From JAVBTR01 sp031556065 (GTDB lineage: Bacteria > Bacillota > Clostridia > Christensenellales > Aristaeellaceae), in assembly GCA_031556065.1 (NCBI GenBank), contig JAVBTR010000051.1:1-51963 (forward strand): a stretch of DNA of 51,963 nucleotides, read 5' to 3'. The notes beneath the pieces were generated by a model, which saw only the letters and a list, made by a program, of their open reading frames with translations, made no database searches and was not told where the DNA came from. This document shows positions 41,306 through 51,585 of the stretch, in pieces. A program made the translations under genes and the position numbers. Numbering within the stretch: position 1 is the first letter of the stretch; each line of letters opens with the position of its first letter.

Positions 41306-41375
41306 TTCGGGGGAACCTTTCTTTTTTATAAAAGAAAGGTTCCCCCGAATCCCCTCTAAAGAAAACCTGTATTGG
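41306..41375. repeat. Family B palindromic repeat, copy 3, as intercistronic terminator
   Basis: Perfect arms TTCGGGGGAACCTTTCTTTT and its complement (41306-41349), then the tail CCCCTCTAAAGAAAACCTG. The last 18 bp, AAAGAAAACCTGTATTGG (41358-41375), also occur alone at 19503-19520. It lies between the binding protein and the permeases and so would lower permease expression relative to the receptor. Confidence 0.7.
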
Positions 41376-41388
41376 GAGGGATTCTATT

Positions 41389-42315
41389 ATGAACCGTGCT
41401 TTGCCCCGCAAGATAGGCAAGCGGGATACGTTCCTTAAGTATAAGTCCTTTTACTTTATGCTTTTGCCCGGCGTGCTTTATTTTGTTATTTTCCATTATG
41501 GGCCTATGATCTGGCAATTGATGGCCTTCCAGAACTTTAATCCCTTCAAGGGCTTGCTTCAAAGCAAGTGGGTGGGGTTGGCTCACTTTAGCCGCTTTGT
41601 GAACAGCTATGAGTTTCCCATGCTGTTTCGAAACACCCTGTACCTGGCTGTTTATAACCTTGTATTCTATTTCCCGCTGCCCATTATCTTGGCCCTGATG
41701 ATCAACGAAATTGGTTCCCGCAAGTTTCGCAAGCTCGTTCAGACCATGATCTACATCCCGCATTTCGTGTCCTGGATGGTGGTGGTGGGGCTTTGCTATA
41801 TTCTGTTTAATAACCAGAACGGGAGCATTTCCGTTTTGTATAAGGAGCTCACAGGGAAGAGCATGAACCTGCTGCTTAGCGAAAGCGCTTTTCGGCCTAT
41901 GATTATTGGGCAGATGATGTGGCGGGAAGCGGGCTGGGGTACCATTGTGTTCCTGGCGGCCCTCTCCGGGGTGGATGAGCAGCTTTACGAAGCGGCTTAT
42001 ATCGATGGGGCCAACAACTGGCAGAGGCTGCTTCACATTACCCTGCCGTCCATTCGGCCTACCATTATGACCATGCTGATCCTGCGCTTAGGCAAGTTTA
42101 TGGATACGGGCTTCGATCAAATCTTCAACATGCTCAACGCCATGAACCGTTCCGTAGGCGAGGTGTTCGATACCTACATTTACCAGGTGGGTATCATTTC
42201 CGGCCAGTATAGCTATTCCGCCGCCGTGGGCATCTTTAAATCCGTTATCGCCTTGGCATTGGTCATCGGCTCTGATTACCTTTCCAAAAAAATCGGCGAA
42301 GACGGCGTGTTTTAA
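41389..42315 (+). CDS. ABC transporter permease, LplB/YteP type, second operon
   Basis: CUT1 permease of 308 residues, six helices, EAA loop QLYEAAYIDGANNWQRLLHI (about 199-218). It starts 97 bp after the binding-protein gene, behind a terminator-like repeat, with TGGGAGGG as ribosome site. Paralogue of the protein at 29425. Confidence 0.92.
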   Translation: MNRALPRKIGKRDTFLKYKSFYFMLLPGVLYFVIFHYGPMIWQLMAFQNFNPFKGLLQSKWVGLAHFSRFVNSYEFPMLFRNTLYLAVYNLVFYFPLPIILALMINEIGSRKFRKLVQTMIYIPHFVSWMVVVGLCYILFNNQNGSISVLYKELTGKSMNLLLSESAFRPMIIGQMMWREAGWGTIVFLAALSGVDEQLYEAAYIDGANNWQRLLHITLPSIRPTIMTMLILRLGKFMDTGFDQIFNMLNAMNRSVGEVFDTYIYQVGIISGQYSYSAAVGIFKSVIALALVIGSDYLSKKIGEDGVF

Positions 42316-42332
42316 GAAGGAGGAGCGCAGCC

Positions 42333-43214
42333 ATGATCCAATCTAAAAGCGTTGGCCACCGGGCTTCCGTTGTGGCGCTGTATGTCATATTGTCCATCGT
42401 CGCCCTGATCTGCGTGATCCCTTTCATCCACATCATCGCCGCTTCCCTATCTGCAGCGGAGCAATTGCCCAATGCCGGGTTCATTCTTTGGCCCAAGGGG
42501 TTTTCCTTGGATACCTACCGCTATATTTTTTCTACCTCCACCGTTTTAAACGCGTTGAAAAACACCATTTTCATTACTTTGGCAGGGACGCTCCTTAATA
42601 TGCTCATGACCATCCTCATGGCCTATCCGTTGGCCCATCACTTTCTGCCTGGAAAAAAGACCATCAACTTTTTAGTGGTCTTTACCATGATGTTCACCAG
42701 CGGCATGATTCCCAACTATATTCTGGTTAGAAGCCTGGGGCTGATCAACACCTATGGTTCTGTGCTTTTGCCCGGAGCCATCAATGCATTTAACCTGATC
42801 GTGCTAAGGAATTTCATGTCCCAGATTCCGGCCTCCTTGGAAGAAAGCGCCCGGATCGACGGGGCCTCCGAATGGCGTATCCTCTTCGCCATTATCGTGC
42901 CCCTGTCCACGGCTTCCCTGGCCACGCTGACGCTGTTCTACGCCGTTTCCCACTGGAACCAGTTCCGCCTGCCCCTTTTATACTTGAACGATCAAAAAAT
43001 GTGGCCCATTCAGATTCTCCTTCGGCAGATGATCGTCCTCTCCGCCGGTACCGGTCTTGGGGATTCCACCGGCTTTGAATCCTCCTTCGTGGTGCCGGAG
43101 CAAAGCGTGCGCATGGGCACCATTGTGGTTTCCACTGTGCCGATTCTCATTATCTACCCCTTCCTCCAGCGCTACTTCACCAAGGGCGTCATGGTAGGCT
43201 CTGTGAAAGGATAA
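42333..43214 (+). CDS. ABC transporter permease, YtcP type, second operon
   Basis: Partner permease of 293 residues with EAA loop SLEESARIDGASEWRILFAI (about 170-189) and the end RYFTKGVMVGSVKG. Ribosome site AAGGAGGAG. No ATPase gene follows, as in the first importer. Confidence 0.92.
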   Translation: MIQSKSVGHRASVVALYVILSIVALICVIPFIHIIAASLSAAEQLPNAGFILWPKGFSLDTYRYIFSTSTVLNALKNTIFITLAGTLLNMLMTILMAYPLAHHFLPGKKTINFLVVFTMMFTSGMIPNYILVRSLGLINTYGSVLLPGAINAFNLIVLRNFMSQIPASLEESARIDGASEWRILFAIIVPLSTASLATLTLFYAVSHWNQFRLPLLYLNDQKMWPIQILLRQMIVLSAGTGLGDSTGFESSFVVPEQSVRMGTIVVSTVPILIIYPFLQRYFTKGVMVGSVKG

Positions 43215-43220
43215 TTAGCT

Positions 43221-44426
43221 ATGAAGATAACAGACATAACCGTAACCCGATTTCGCACGCAAAACTGTGTTCACACCGATGCGGTGGGCCACGCCCATCC
43301 CGGCACACAGAAGGATGGCTCCGCCGCGCTGGTGACTGTTTTCACCGATGAAGGCCATGAGGGCTATAGCTTGACAGCCGAAACCTACCAAACCCCCCGC
43401 CCCGGAATGCCGTTGCCCCCTCCGCCTGTTAAGGGTGGCGGCCATAAAATGGGCGATGCCTTCGCTGATGCCATCTTGGGCATTTTGAAGCCTGTGCTCA
43501 TGGGGCAAGATCCCCTTTGCCGGGAGAAAATCTTTTATGACATTCACCTGATGCAGCGCAGCCAGAATAACGGCATTTTGCTGGACCATGTGATCGCCCA
43601 TGTGGATAAGGCCCTATGGGATTTGGCTGGCCGCATGGCAGGCCTGCCCATATACAAATACCTGGGTGGCCATCGGGATAAGGTGTTGGCCTATGCCAGC
43701 ACCATGTGCGGCGATCATATCCCAGGAGGGCTTAGCACCCCGGAGGAATACGGCGAATTTGCCAAAAAGCTGGTGGCGGAAGGGTACCAAGCCATTAAGC
43801 TCCATACCTGGAGCCACCCCGACCCGAAAAAGGATATCGCCGCCTGTGCCGCCGTTCGCAAGGCGGTGGGCGATAACGTGGATTTGATGCTGGACTGCTA
43901 CCATTACTATGATAGATACGCTGCTTTGGAAATTGGCCGCGCCATCCAGGACCTGGGGTTTTTGTGGTATGAAGAACCCATGGATGAATATACGCCCGCC
44001 AATTACCGCTGGCTTAAAGAAAAGCTGGATATCCCCATCATCGGGCCGGAGGTGGCCAAGGGGAACCAGTACACCCGGGCGGAATGGATATTGGCCAATA
44101 ACAGCGATATTTCTAGGGCCGGCTCCGGCAGCTGCGGCGGCATTACGCCTCTTGTTCAAATTGCCCATATGTGCCAATGCCATGGCATCCCCATGGAAAT
44201 GCACGGCACGGGCGCTGCCAACCTCCATGTGATGGGGGCCATGGTAATCCCCGGCAAATATTACGAGCGAGGCATGCTTCACCCCATGCTCAACTATAAT
44301 AACACCCCTCCATGGCTCAATGCGCCCATCGATGGGATGGACAAACAGGGCTATGTGCATCTGCCCACAGCCCCCGGTCTTGGGTATGATATGAACTGGG
44401 ATTATATTAACGAAAACAAGCTATAG
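43221..44426 (+). CDS. Enolase superfamily enzyme, mandelate racemase subgroup
   Basis: Acid-sugar dehydratase or epimerase type protein of 401 residues. Mg ligands D225 (MLDCYHYY), E251 (WYEEPMDE) and E277 (IIGPEV). The general bases are K193 in IKLHTW, with His195 in place of the second Lys, and the D296/H328 dyad (NSDISRAG and MEMHGTG), as in mandelate racemase. The substrate is unknown; a mono- or diacid sugar imported by the preceding transporter is likely, since the gene starts 6 bp after the permease. Confidence 0.85.
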   Translation: MKITDITVTRFRTQNCVHTDAVGHAHPGTQKDGSAALVTVFTDEGHEGYSLTAETYQTPRPGMPLPPPPVKGGGHKMGDAFADAILGILKPVLMGQDPLCREKIFYDIHLMQRSQNNGILLDHVIAHVDKALWDLAGRMAGLPIYKYLGGHRDKVLAYASTMCGDHIPGGLSTPEEYGEFAKKLVAEGYQAIKLHTWSHPDPKKDIAACAAVRKAVGDNVDLMLDCYHYYDRYAALEIGRAIQDLGFLWYEEPMDEYTPANYRWLKEKLDIPIIGPEVAKGNQYTRAEWILANNSDISRAGSGSCGGITPLVQIAHMCQCHGIPMEMHGTGAANLHVMGAMVIPGKYYERGMLHPMLNYNNTPPWLNAPIDGMDKQGYVHLPTAPGLGYDMNWDYINENKL

Positions 44427-44495
44427 CCTCATTATTAACCACAGCCTGTGGATAAACCCATTGGGAGGCACTGGCGGCTCATAGCCCTCCAATGC
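44427..44495. other. Short gap between convergent genes with two hairpins
   Basis: CCACAGCCTGTGG (44439-44451) and CATTGGGAGG / CCCTCCAATG (about 44458-44494). No T-tract, so termination is uncertain. Confidence 0.4.
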
Positions 44496-44927
44496 TCATT
44501 CCTCCCACTGGGCTTGATTGAAGAAGCTTTTCTTCAGGTTGTGATAGTAATTGCCCGTCTCAGCGGTAAAGCGCAAAACGGAGTAGTCCGGATCGGTGAC
44601 GCCCTTGGGGTAATATATCCGGTCCCCCACAGACCAAAGGGCTTCCTTGGAGGCTGCATCGGAAAGCACCTCCATTTCCCCTGTTAACGTCAGCCCATGA
44701 AAGCCCTTATGATCCACCAGATACACACAGGCCTTTGGGTTTTGCTGCCACATGGCGGTGCGCAAGGCTGAGGTATTGGTGGAAAACCATAAAGTGAACA
44801 GGCCCTCGTGCTTTTTTAAGAACATGGCCTTGGCGCTGGGAAAGCCGTTTTCGTCCACCGCGCAGACGATGGCATCCCGGCTTTTTTCTACCAGGCTCAA
44901 GATGGCCTTTTTATCCTTTTCATTCAT
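44496..44927 (-). CDS. Pyridoxamine 5'-phosphate oxidase-like flavoprotein
   Basis: Small split-barrel protein of 143 residues (general stress protein 26 type): DAIVCAVDENGFPSAKAM (about 18-35), LWFSTNTSALRTAMWQQNPKA and GLTLTGEMEVLSD. Such proteins bind FMN or F420/heme and often handle toxic compounds. It overlaps the MarR gene by 8 bp and is the second gene of that operon, so its expression should follow the MarR ligand. Confidence 0.82.
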   Translation of the reverse strand: MNEKDKKAILSLVEKSRDAIVCAVDENGFPSAKAMFLKKHEGLFTLWFSTNTSALRTAMWQQNPKACVYLVDHKGFHGLTLTGEMEVLSDAASKEALWSVGDRIYYPKGVTDPDYSVLRFTAETGNYYHNLKKSFFNQAQWEE

Positions 44928-45363
44928 CGAAATCTTCCATCCCCTCTAAATTTTTCATAATCCGCTTTAGATTTTCTTCCAGCGTCATGGCTTCTTCTTC
45001 ACTGAAGCCCTGGTAGAAAAGTGTGTTCATTTTTTCAGATACCTGATCGTAATCCTGCTTGTATCCCTTTGCCTTCTCGGTGATCTGCACATACACCTGC
45101 CGCCTGTTTTCTGGGTCGGGCATCCGCTGAACAAGGCCGGCGGCCTCCATCCGGTCCAGCATGCTGGTGAGAGTGGTTTTGGCAAGGGAGGTTTTTTGGC
45201 TGATGCTTGTAATCGTCAGCCTTTCGTTTTCCCAAAGCACATAAAGAATCCGCCCCTGGGCGCCATTGAAGGCCTCTACAGCCCCCTTCCGAAGCAGCTT
45301 TTGGAACACCCGGGCCTGAAGCTTCCCGATTTGGGATATGAGGTAGCCTCCTTGGGTTTTCAA
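44920..45363 (-). CDS. MarR family transcriptional regulator
   Basis: Winged helix-turn-helix protein of 147 residues: recognition region LTITSISQKTSLAKTTLTSM (about 54-73), then DRMEAAGLVQRMPDPENRRQ (wing, D and R typical) and a C-terminal dimerisation helix. MarR members repress until a small phenolic or oxidising ligand binds. Its promoter holds a perfect palindrome (45389-45406), so it is very likely autoregulated together with the PNPOx-like gene. Ribosome site GGAGATG. Confidence 0.9.
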   Translation of the reverse strand: MKTQGGYLISQIGKLQARVFQKLLRKGAVEAFNGAQGRILYVLWENERLTITSISQKTSLAKTTLTSMLDRMEAAGLVQRMPDPENRRQVYVQITEKAKGYKQDYDQVSEKMNTLFYQGFSEEEAMTLEENLKRIMKNLEGMEDFDE

Positions 45364-45384
45364 ATCAACATCTCCTTTTCATAT

Positions 45385-45413
45385 AGTATAGTACCATATG
45401 GTACTAAATACAA
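45385..45413 (-). promoter_or_regulatory. Promoter and operator of the MarR operon
   Basis: Minus strand TTGTAT (45408-45413), 17 bp, TATACT (45385-45390). The spacer is filled by the perfect 18-bp palindrome TAGTACCATATGGTACTA (45389-45406). Binding there would exclude RNA polymerase. Confidence 0.75.
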
Positions 45414-45508
45414 GAAAAAAAACACCTTCCATGAAAGAAAAATGGTTCCCCCATTAACACATTTGTGCTATTATAGCCAGGTAACACAAAAGAAGGGGGG
45501 CGCTGGGC

Positions 45509-46213
45509 TTGAAAAGAGGGCTTAAGCAGGGCCCGTTTTGGGAGGGCCTTAAAGCGGGCCTGCCCATTGGGCTTGGGTATTTGAGCGTGGCGTTTACCTT
45601 TGGGATGAAGGCCGTGGCCGATGGCATGGTTTACTGGCAGCCGGTGGTCATGTCTTTTTTGACTACCACCTCTGCGGGGCAGTTCGCGGCCCTGCCCATG
45701 ATGCTGGGGCTCAAGCCCCTGGCGGAGGTGGCGCTGACCCAGCTGGTGATTAATTTACGCTACGCGCTCATGTCGCTTACCTTGTCCACCAGGCTGGACG
45801 GGACGATCAATACCCTGGACCGGCTGATTATTGCCATGGTGAACACCGATGAGGTGTTTGCAGTAGCTGCTTCCAAGCCGGTGCCCATCAAGAAGGGCTA
45901 TCTCTATGGGCTGATCGTTTTGCCCTGGCTGGGCTGGGGCGTGGGCACGGCGCTGGGAGCGGTGGCAGGGGCGCTAATGCCCCTGGCCCTTCGGCAAGCG
46001 CTGGGGATTGCTATTTATGGGTTGTTTTTCGCTATTTTTCTGCCCCCTGCCAGGCTGAGCAAGGCTGTGGGGCTGGTGGTGCTGGTGGCGGCGGTTATTC
46101 GCACAGCGCTTTACTATTTATCGGGTCTGTCCAGCGGCATGGCAGTGATTATCTGCGGGGTGATAGCGGCGGCCATTGGCGCGGCCCTGCACCCTATTAA
46201 GGAGGCCAGGTAA
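45509..46213 (+). CDS. azlC: Branched-chain amino acid exporter, large subunit (AzlC)
   Basis: Membrane protein of 234 residues with the AzlC pattern: GLKAGLPIGLGYLSVAFTFG (about 12-31), FLTTTSAGQFAAL, and LINLRYALMSLTLS-type segment about 85-98. AzlCD exports branched-chain amino acids or their analogues. Start: TTG 45509, 8 nt after AGAAGGGGGG. The stop overlaps the start of azlD (TAATG). Confidence 0.92.
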   Translation: MKRGLKQGPFWEGLKAGLPIGLGYLSVAFTFGMKAVADGMVYWQPVVMSFLTTTSAGQFAALPMMLGLKPLAEVALTQLVINLRYALMSLTLSTRLDGTINTLDRLIIAMVNTDEVFAVAASKPVPIKKGYLYGLIVLPWLGWGVGTALGAVAGALMPLALRQALGIAIYGLFFAIFLPPARLSKAVGLVVLVAAVIRTALYYLSGLSSGMAVIICGVIAAAIGAALHPIKEAR

Positions 46214-46521
46214 TGGAAACGGCTTCCTTTTTTACTTACCTGGCGGTGGTGGCCGGGATAACGTATGCAATTCGGATGATCCCCCTGGTTTTGTTCCGAG
46301 GGAAGATTAAGAGCCAGTTTGTTAATTCGTTTTTCTTTTATATCCCTTACGCGGTGCTGGCGGCCATGACCATTCCCGAGGTGCTTTATTCCACAGGGAA
46401 TGTTTATACGGCCCTGGTGGGGATAGGGGGGGCAGTGTTTCTGGCCTGGCGGAACAAGGGCCTTCTGACGGTGGCGTTTTTCGCCAGCCTGGCAGCCCTG
46501 CTGGCGGGGCTATGGCAATAA
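46213..46521 (+). CDS. azlD: Branched-chain amino acid exporter, small subunit (AzlD)
   Basis: Membrane protein of 102 residues with three to four helices; the segment AIRMIPLVLFRGKIKSQFVN followed by FFFYIPYAVLAAM is typical of AzlD. Coupled to azlC by a 1-bp overlap; ribosome site AAGGAGG within azlC. Confidence 0.92.
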   Translation: METASFFTYLAVVAGITYAIRMIPLVLFRGKIKSQFVNSFFFYIPYAVLAAMTIPEVLYSTGNVYTALVGIGGAVFLAWRNKGLLTVAFFASLAALLAGLWQ

Positions 46522-46524
46522 AAG

Positions 46525-46665
46525 GGGGATACATAAGGTATTTCATCTCTTATGCGGGTGTGGGTGGAACCCACCATGCCTATTGAAATCTAAAGTTGGG
46601 TTTCACCCAAACCCATTCAAGGGTTACCACCCTTGAAAACCCCTTATTTTTACTGCGACAGCCCC
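46525..46665. repeat. Family A mosaic repeat, copy 6
   Basis: GCGGGTGTGGGTGGAACCCACC then CCTATTGAAATC (46554-46592), then TTGGGTTTCACCCAA and CAAGGGTTACCACCCTTG. The first block matches the copy at 50250 (GCGGGTGTGGG, GCCCGCC, CCTATTGAAATC). It lies between the convergent azlD and murA genes. Confidence 0.6.
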
Positions 46666-46671
46666 GCCCCC

Positions 46672-47913
46672 TTATTTCACTTCGATTTTTGCACCCAAAG
46701 CGCAAAGCTTCTGGGGCAAATTCTCATACCCTCTGGCAATGGTGCCATCTGGGTCCATGACGGTGGTACTGCCCTTGGCGATCAGGCCTGCCAGCATCAG
46801 CGCAGCGCCGGCCCGCAGATCGGTAGAAGTAACAATGGTTCCGCTGAGGGCTTTGCCTCCCTTTACCACGGCCACCCGATCCTCCAATTGAATGCTGGCC
46901 CCCATTCTGCGCAATTCCTGGGCGTGCATGTACCTGTTTTCAAACACGGTTTCCAATAGCACGCTGGTGCCGTTGGCCACCAGGGTTACCACCATCATAG
47001 GCGCTTGCATATCGGTTGGGAAACCTGGGTAACTTAATGTACGTAACTGGATAGGATTCGATGCTTGGCCGATGAGCCTGATTCCCGCGGGGCTTTCCCG
47101 CACGGTAACGCCGCATTCCCTTAGCTTAAACAGCACCGAGCGCATATGATCCGCCCTTGCGCCCCGCACCAGCACGCTGCCGTGAGTCACCGCAGCAGCG
47201 CAGCATAATGTTCCCGCCTCGATCCTGTCCGGTATAGGGCGGTGGGTGGTGCCAGATAAACATGGCACCCCTTCAATGGTAATGCTTCCCGTGCCCGCGC
47301 CTTTGATTTTTGCCCCCATTTTCATCAGGCATTCCGCCAAATCCATAATCTCCGGTTCCTTGGCAGCGTTTTCGATCAGGGTGGTACCCTTGGCCAGGCA
47401 GGCGGCCATCATAATGTTTTCCGTAGCGCCAACGGAGGGCAAATCCAGATACACGTTGCCACCCTTTAGTTTCCCTGTGAGAATGACGGCCCCAGGGGTA
47501 TCCTCCACCTGGGCCCCAAGGGCTTCCATGCCCTTTAAATGCAAATCGATGGGCCTTTGGCCAATGGCGCAGCCTCCGGGCAGCGCTACCTTTACATAGC
47601 CTGTCCGGGCCAGGATCGGCCCCATCACCAGCACCGAAGCCCGCATCTTGCGTATGCCCTCCTCATCCTCGGGGGAATGGAGGTCCTGGGCGCATAAGGT
47701 GAGCTGATTGCCCTGGGTGCTGATCTGGGTACCGCTGGAGCGAAGGATTTCCGTCAGCGTGTCCACATCGGTAAGCCTGGGCACCTCTTCAATGGTAAAA
47801 GCCTCTTTGGTTAAAAGTCCTGCCGCCATGATGGGCAGCACCGCGTTTTTACTGGTGTTTACAAAAACCTCACCGCTTAAATGCGGGCTTTGGCAAATGG
47901 TATATTGTGCCAT
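46672..47913 (-). CDS. murA: UDP-N-acetylglucosamine 1-carboxyvinyltransferase
   Basis: First committed step of peptidoglycan synthesis: enolpyruvyl transfer from PEP to UDP-GlcNAc. The 413-residue protein has SKNAVLP (K22-N23), the catalytic Cys115 in LPGGCAIGQRPIDLH, and a C-terminal GGKALSGTIVTSTDLRAGAA. Choosing ATG 47913 (8 nt after AAGGGGG) gives exactly the Escherichia coli numbering for K22 and Cys115; in-frame starts further up are not needed. It may be one of two murA paralogues, as is usual in Bacillota. Fosfomycin-sensitive form (Cys kept). Confidence 0.95.
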   Translation of the reverse strand: MAQYTICQSPHLSGEVFVNTSKNAVLPIMAAGLLTKEAFTIEEVPRLTDVDTLTEILRSSGTQISTQGNQLTLCAQDLHSPEDEEGIRKMRASVLVMGPILARTGYVKVALPGGCAIGQRPIDLHLKGMEALGAQVEDTPGAVILTGKLKGGNVYLDLPSVGATENIMMAACLAKGTTLIENAAKEPEIMDLAECLMKMGAKIKGAGTGSITIEGVPCLSGTTHRPIPDRIEAGTLCCAAAVTHGSVLVRGARADHMRSVLFKLRECGVTVRESPAGIRLIGQASNPIQLRTLSYPGFPTDMQAPMMVVTLVANGTSVLLETVFENRYMHAQELRRMGASIQLEDRVAVVKGGKALSGTIVTSTDLRAGAALMLAGLIAKGSTTVMDPDGTIARGYENLPQKLCALGAKIEVK

Positions 47914-48040
47914 TCCCATCGCCCCCTTGCGCCGCCTGATGCGCAATGACATTCCTTCATCGTTCATCCCTCCTGACAAGTTCATTTTTGCCCATCGGGA
48001 TTCGAATATTCTGTTTCCATAAGGCTTTCAAGCCCATTGG

Positions 48041-48071
48041 AAGCCGTTACTTTCCATCATAACGGCTTTTT
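48041..48071 (+). terminator. Rho-independent terminator on the plus strand upstream of uvrB
   Basis: Stem AAGCCGTTA / TAACGGCTT with a 10-nt loop, then TTTTT. No plus-strand gene ends here, since murA reads the other way. It could shield uvrB from antisense transcripts of the murA region. The remaining gap 47914-48208 shows no gene. Confidence 0.55.
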
Positions 48072-48135
48072 GACCTTGGTTTTTCGAAGGCTTCTCCCAT
48101 TCTTTAAGGCATTCCAAATTTTACTTGGAAACCTC

Positions 48136-48164
48136 TTCTCAACTGCCCCATCTTATGGTAGAAT
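48136..48164 (+). promoter_or_regulatory. Promoter of uvrB
   Basis: Extended -10 TGGTAGAAT (TAGAAT at 48159-48164) with a weak TTCTCA 17 bp upstream. A CGAAC half-site at about 48171 follows, but no full LexA box is seen. Confidence 0.45.
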
Positions 48165-48208
48165 TAAGGAACGAACATTCGCATTTTCAAAAGAGGAGGG
48201 TCAGCGCC

Positions 48209-50206
<1,998 letters not shown>

Positions 50207-50673
50207 GGGGTAAAAATAGGGGATTCTAAAGGGATTTCGTCCCTTTAGCGGGTGTGGGCAGCGCCCGCCGTTCCTATTGAAATCATAATGCAAAACCCAG
50301 GTCAAGGTAACGAAGTGTCCCTTGACAGCAACTAGGATACAGCCAAGTTGCTGTCAAGAATCGTTCCAGGGACGCGGCCCCTTTCATTCTCTTGACCTGG
50401 GTGTTACTTTTGCCCCTCGATAGGTTACGTTAGGGCTTTGCCCTAAAACCCAGACGTATACTGTGAACATAGGAAGTCAAAGCCTACGAATAACAGTGGC
50501 AACCACTTTACCCACAGCAAGTGTGATTTGGTTGATTGGTCTGATCCTCAAAATTGAATAGGTAGGAAACCAAGAAATAAAGCTACGTGTTCACGGAAAG
50601 ATGATGCTGATCTTCTGTAGGCACGTAGCCTTTATTCATTTTAGCGTTAGAGATAAAAGACGTTGCAAACAGC
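50207..50673. other. Gene-free stretch built of repeats and a long hairpin
   Basis: From left to right: family A copy 7 (50218-50289: AAAGGGATTTCGTCCCTTT, GCGGGTGTGGGCAGCGCCCGCC in two arms, CCTATTGAAATC), family C copy 3 (50294-50402), a GGGCTTTGCCC stem, about 110 bp with no structure I recognise, and a long hairpin AATAAAGCTACGTG / CACGTAGC-CTTTATT (50577-50636). The last part may be the remnant edge of an older mobile element into which the IS3 copy inserted. No gene is seen. Confidence 0.5.
50294..50402. repeat. Family C repeat, copy 3, with terminal inverted repeats
   Basis: Starts AACCCAGGTCAAGG (50294-50307) and ends CTTGACCTGGGT (50391-50402), an inverted pair. Inside are TTGACAGCAACT and AGTTGCTGTCAAG, a second inverted pair. 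This nested structure is small enough to be a non-autonomous element; the copies at 9983 and 34371 contain only one end. Confidence 0.6.
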
Positions 50674-50733
50674 TGGACTGTACCCTGACCAATAGACAGA
50701 AAAAAGAAGAGCCTATCGTAGAAAATCAATGAA

Positions 50734-51585
50734 TTACGCGGCCTTACTCCTGATTTCAAAAGGAGTGAGGCCGTCTTTCAGGTTAATGCGCTCAAAGTTG
50801 TAGAAATGAACGTATTCTGCTACCAGTTGCTCAACCTCAGCGCGTGTGGAGAATTTGGCTCTGTACAAGCATTCAACCTTGAGCGTTCCAAAGAAGTTTT
50901 CCATTGCGGCGTTGTCGTAAGGGCAGCCAGGACTGGACATCGAAGGGGAGAAATGGTATTCTTGACTCAAGTCGAAGTATGCTTGTGAGGTGTATTGAGA
51001 CCCTTGGTCGCTGTGGAGTGCTAGTCCATCAGCGACCTTTTCTTGTTTAAAGGCATCTTTGATGGTGTCTGTTACAAGAGCGGCGCTCATATCGCTGCCA
51101 ATGCGGTAGCTTAGCACCATTCGCCCACACAGGTCGACAACCGCACACAGGTACAACATTCCATTTGCTGTGGGTATATAAGTAATGTCTGTTACCCAAT
51201 ATTTGTTTGATATTGATTGATAAAATGCACGGTTGAGCAAGTTGGGATACTTATGTACTGCTTGCTTGTAATGCGTATATGCCCTTTTGCGTCTAATCTG
51301 TGCCAGCAAATCCAGCTTGCGCATAATACGCAAAATTGCTTTAAGGTTCACCTTCTTGCCTTTTTGACGTTCAAGCCACCTACGAACACGGCGAATGCCG
51401 TAGGTGCAGTTGCATTTTTGTTGACATTCCACGACAAGGTCAACCAGCCACTGATCTTTGGGCGTAAAAGCTTGTCGCTTGCGCCATGCGTAGTAGCCAC
51501 TGCGCGAAACCTCGAATACCTCACACATGGATTGAATACTGTATTGATTGCGAAAACGCTCGATTACACGGTACTTTAGTTTCAC
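50734..51585 (-). CDS. IS3 family transposase OrfB (DDE integrase domain)
   Basis: Catalytic part of the transposase, 283 residues. N-terminal HTH_21-type region (about 45-100), then the rve integrase core with the catalytic triad D133 (WVTDITYI), D193 (LHSDQGSQYTS) and E229 (YDNAAMENFFGTLK); the D-D-35-E spacing is right for IS3. It begins at GTG 51585, inside the end of orfA (GTGA overlap). The active enzyme of IS150-like elements is usually an OrfAB fusion made by frameshifting; here coupling at the overlap is also possible. The gene looks intact. Confidence 0.92.
   Translation of the reverse strand: MKLKYRVIERFRNQYSIQSMCEVFEVSRSGYYAWRKRQAFTPKDQWLVDLVVECQQKCNCTYGIRRVRRWLERQKGKKVNLKAILRIMRKLDLLAQIRRKRAYTHYKQAVHKYPNLLNRAFYQSISNKYWVTDITYIPTANGMLYLCAVVDLCGRMVLSYRIGSDMSAALVTDTIKDAFKQEKVADGLALHSDQGSQYTSQAYFDLSQEYHFSPSMSSPGCPYDNAAMENFFGTLKVECLYRAKFSTRAEVEQLVAEYVHFYNFERINLKDGLTPFEIRSKAA

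Noticed and set aside
48165..48190. Possible LexA/SOS box before uvrB
   Set aside because: Only a CGAAC half-site is present; the matching GTTCG half is missing at the right distance.
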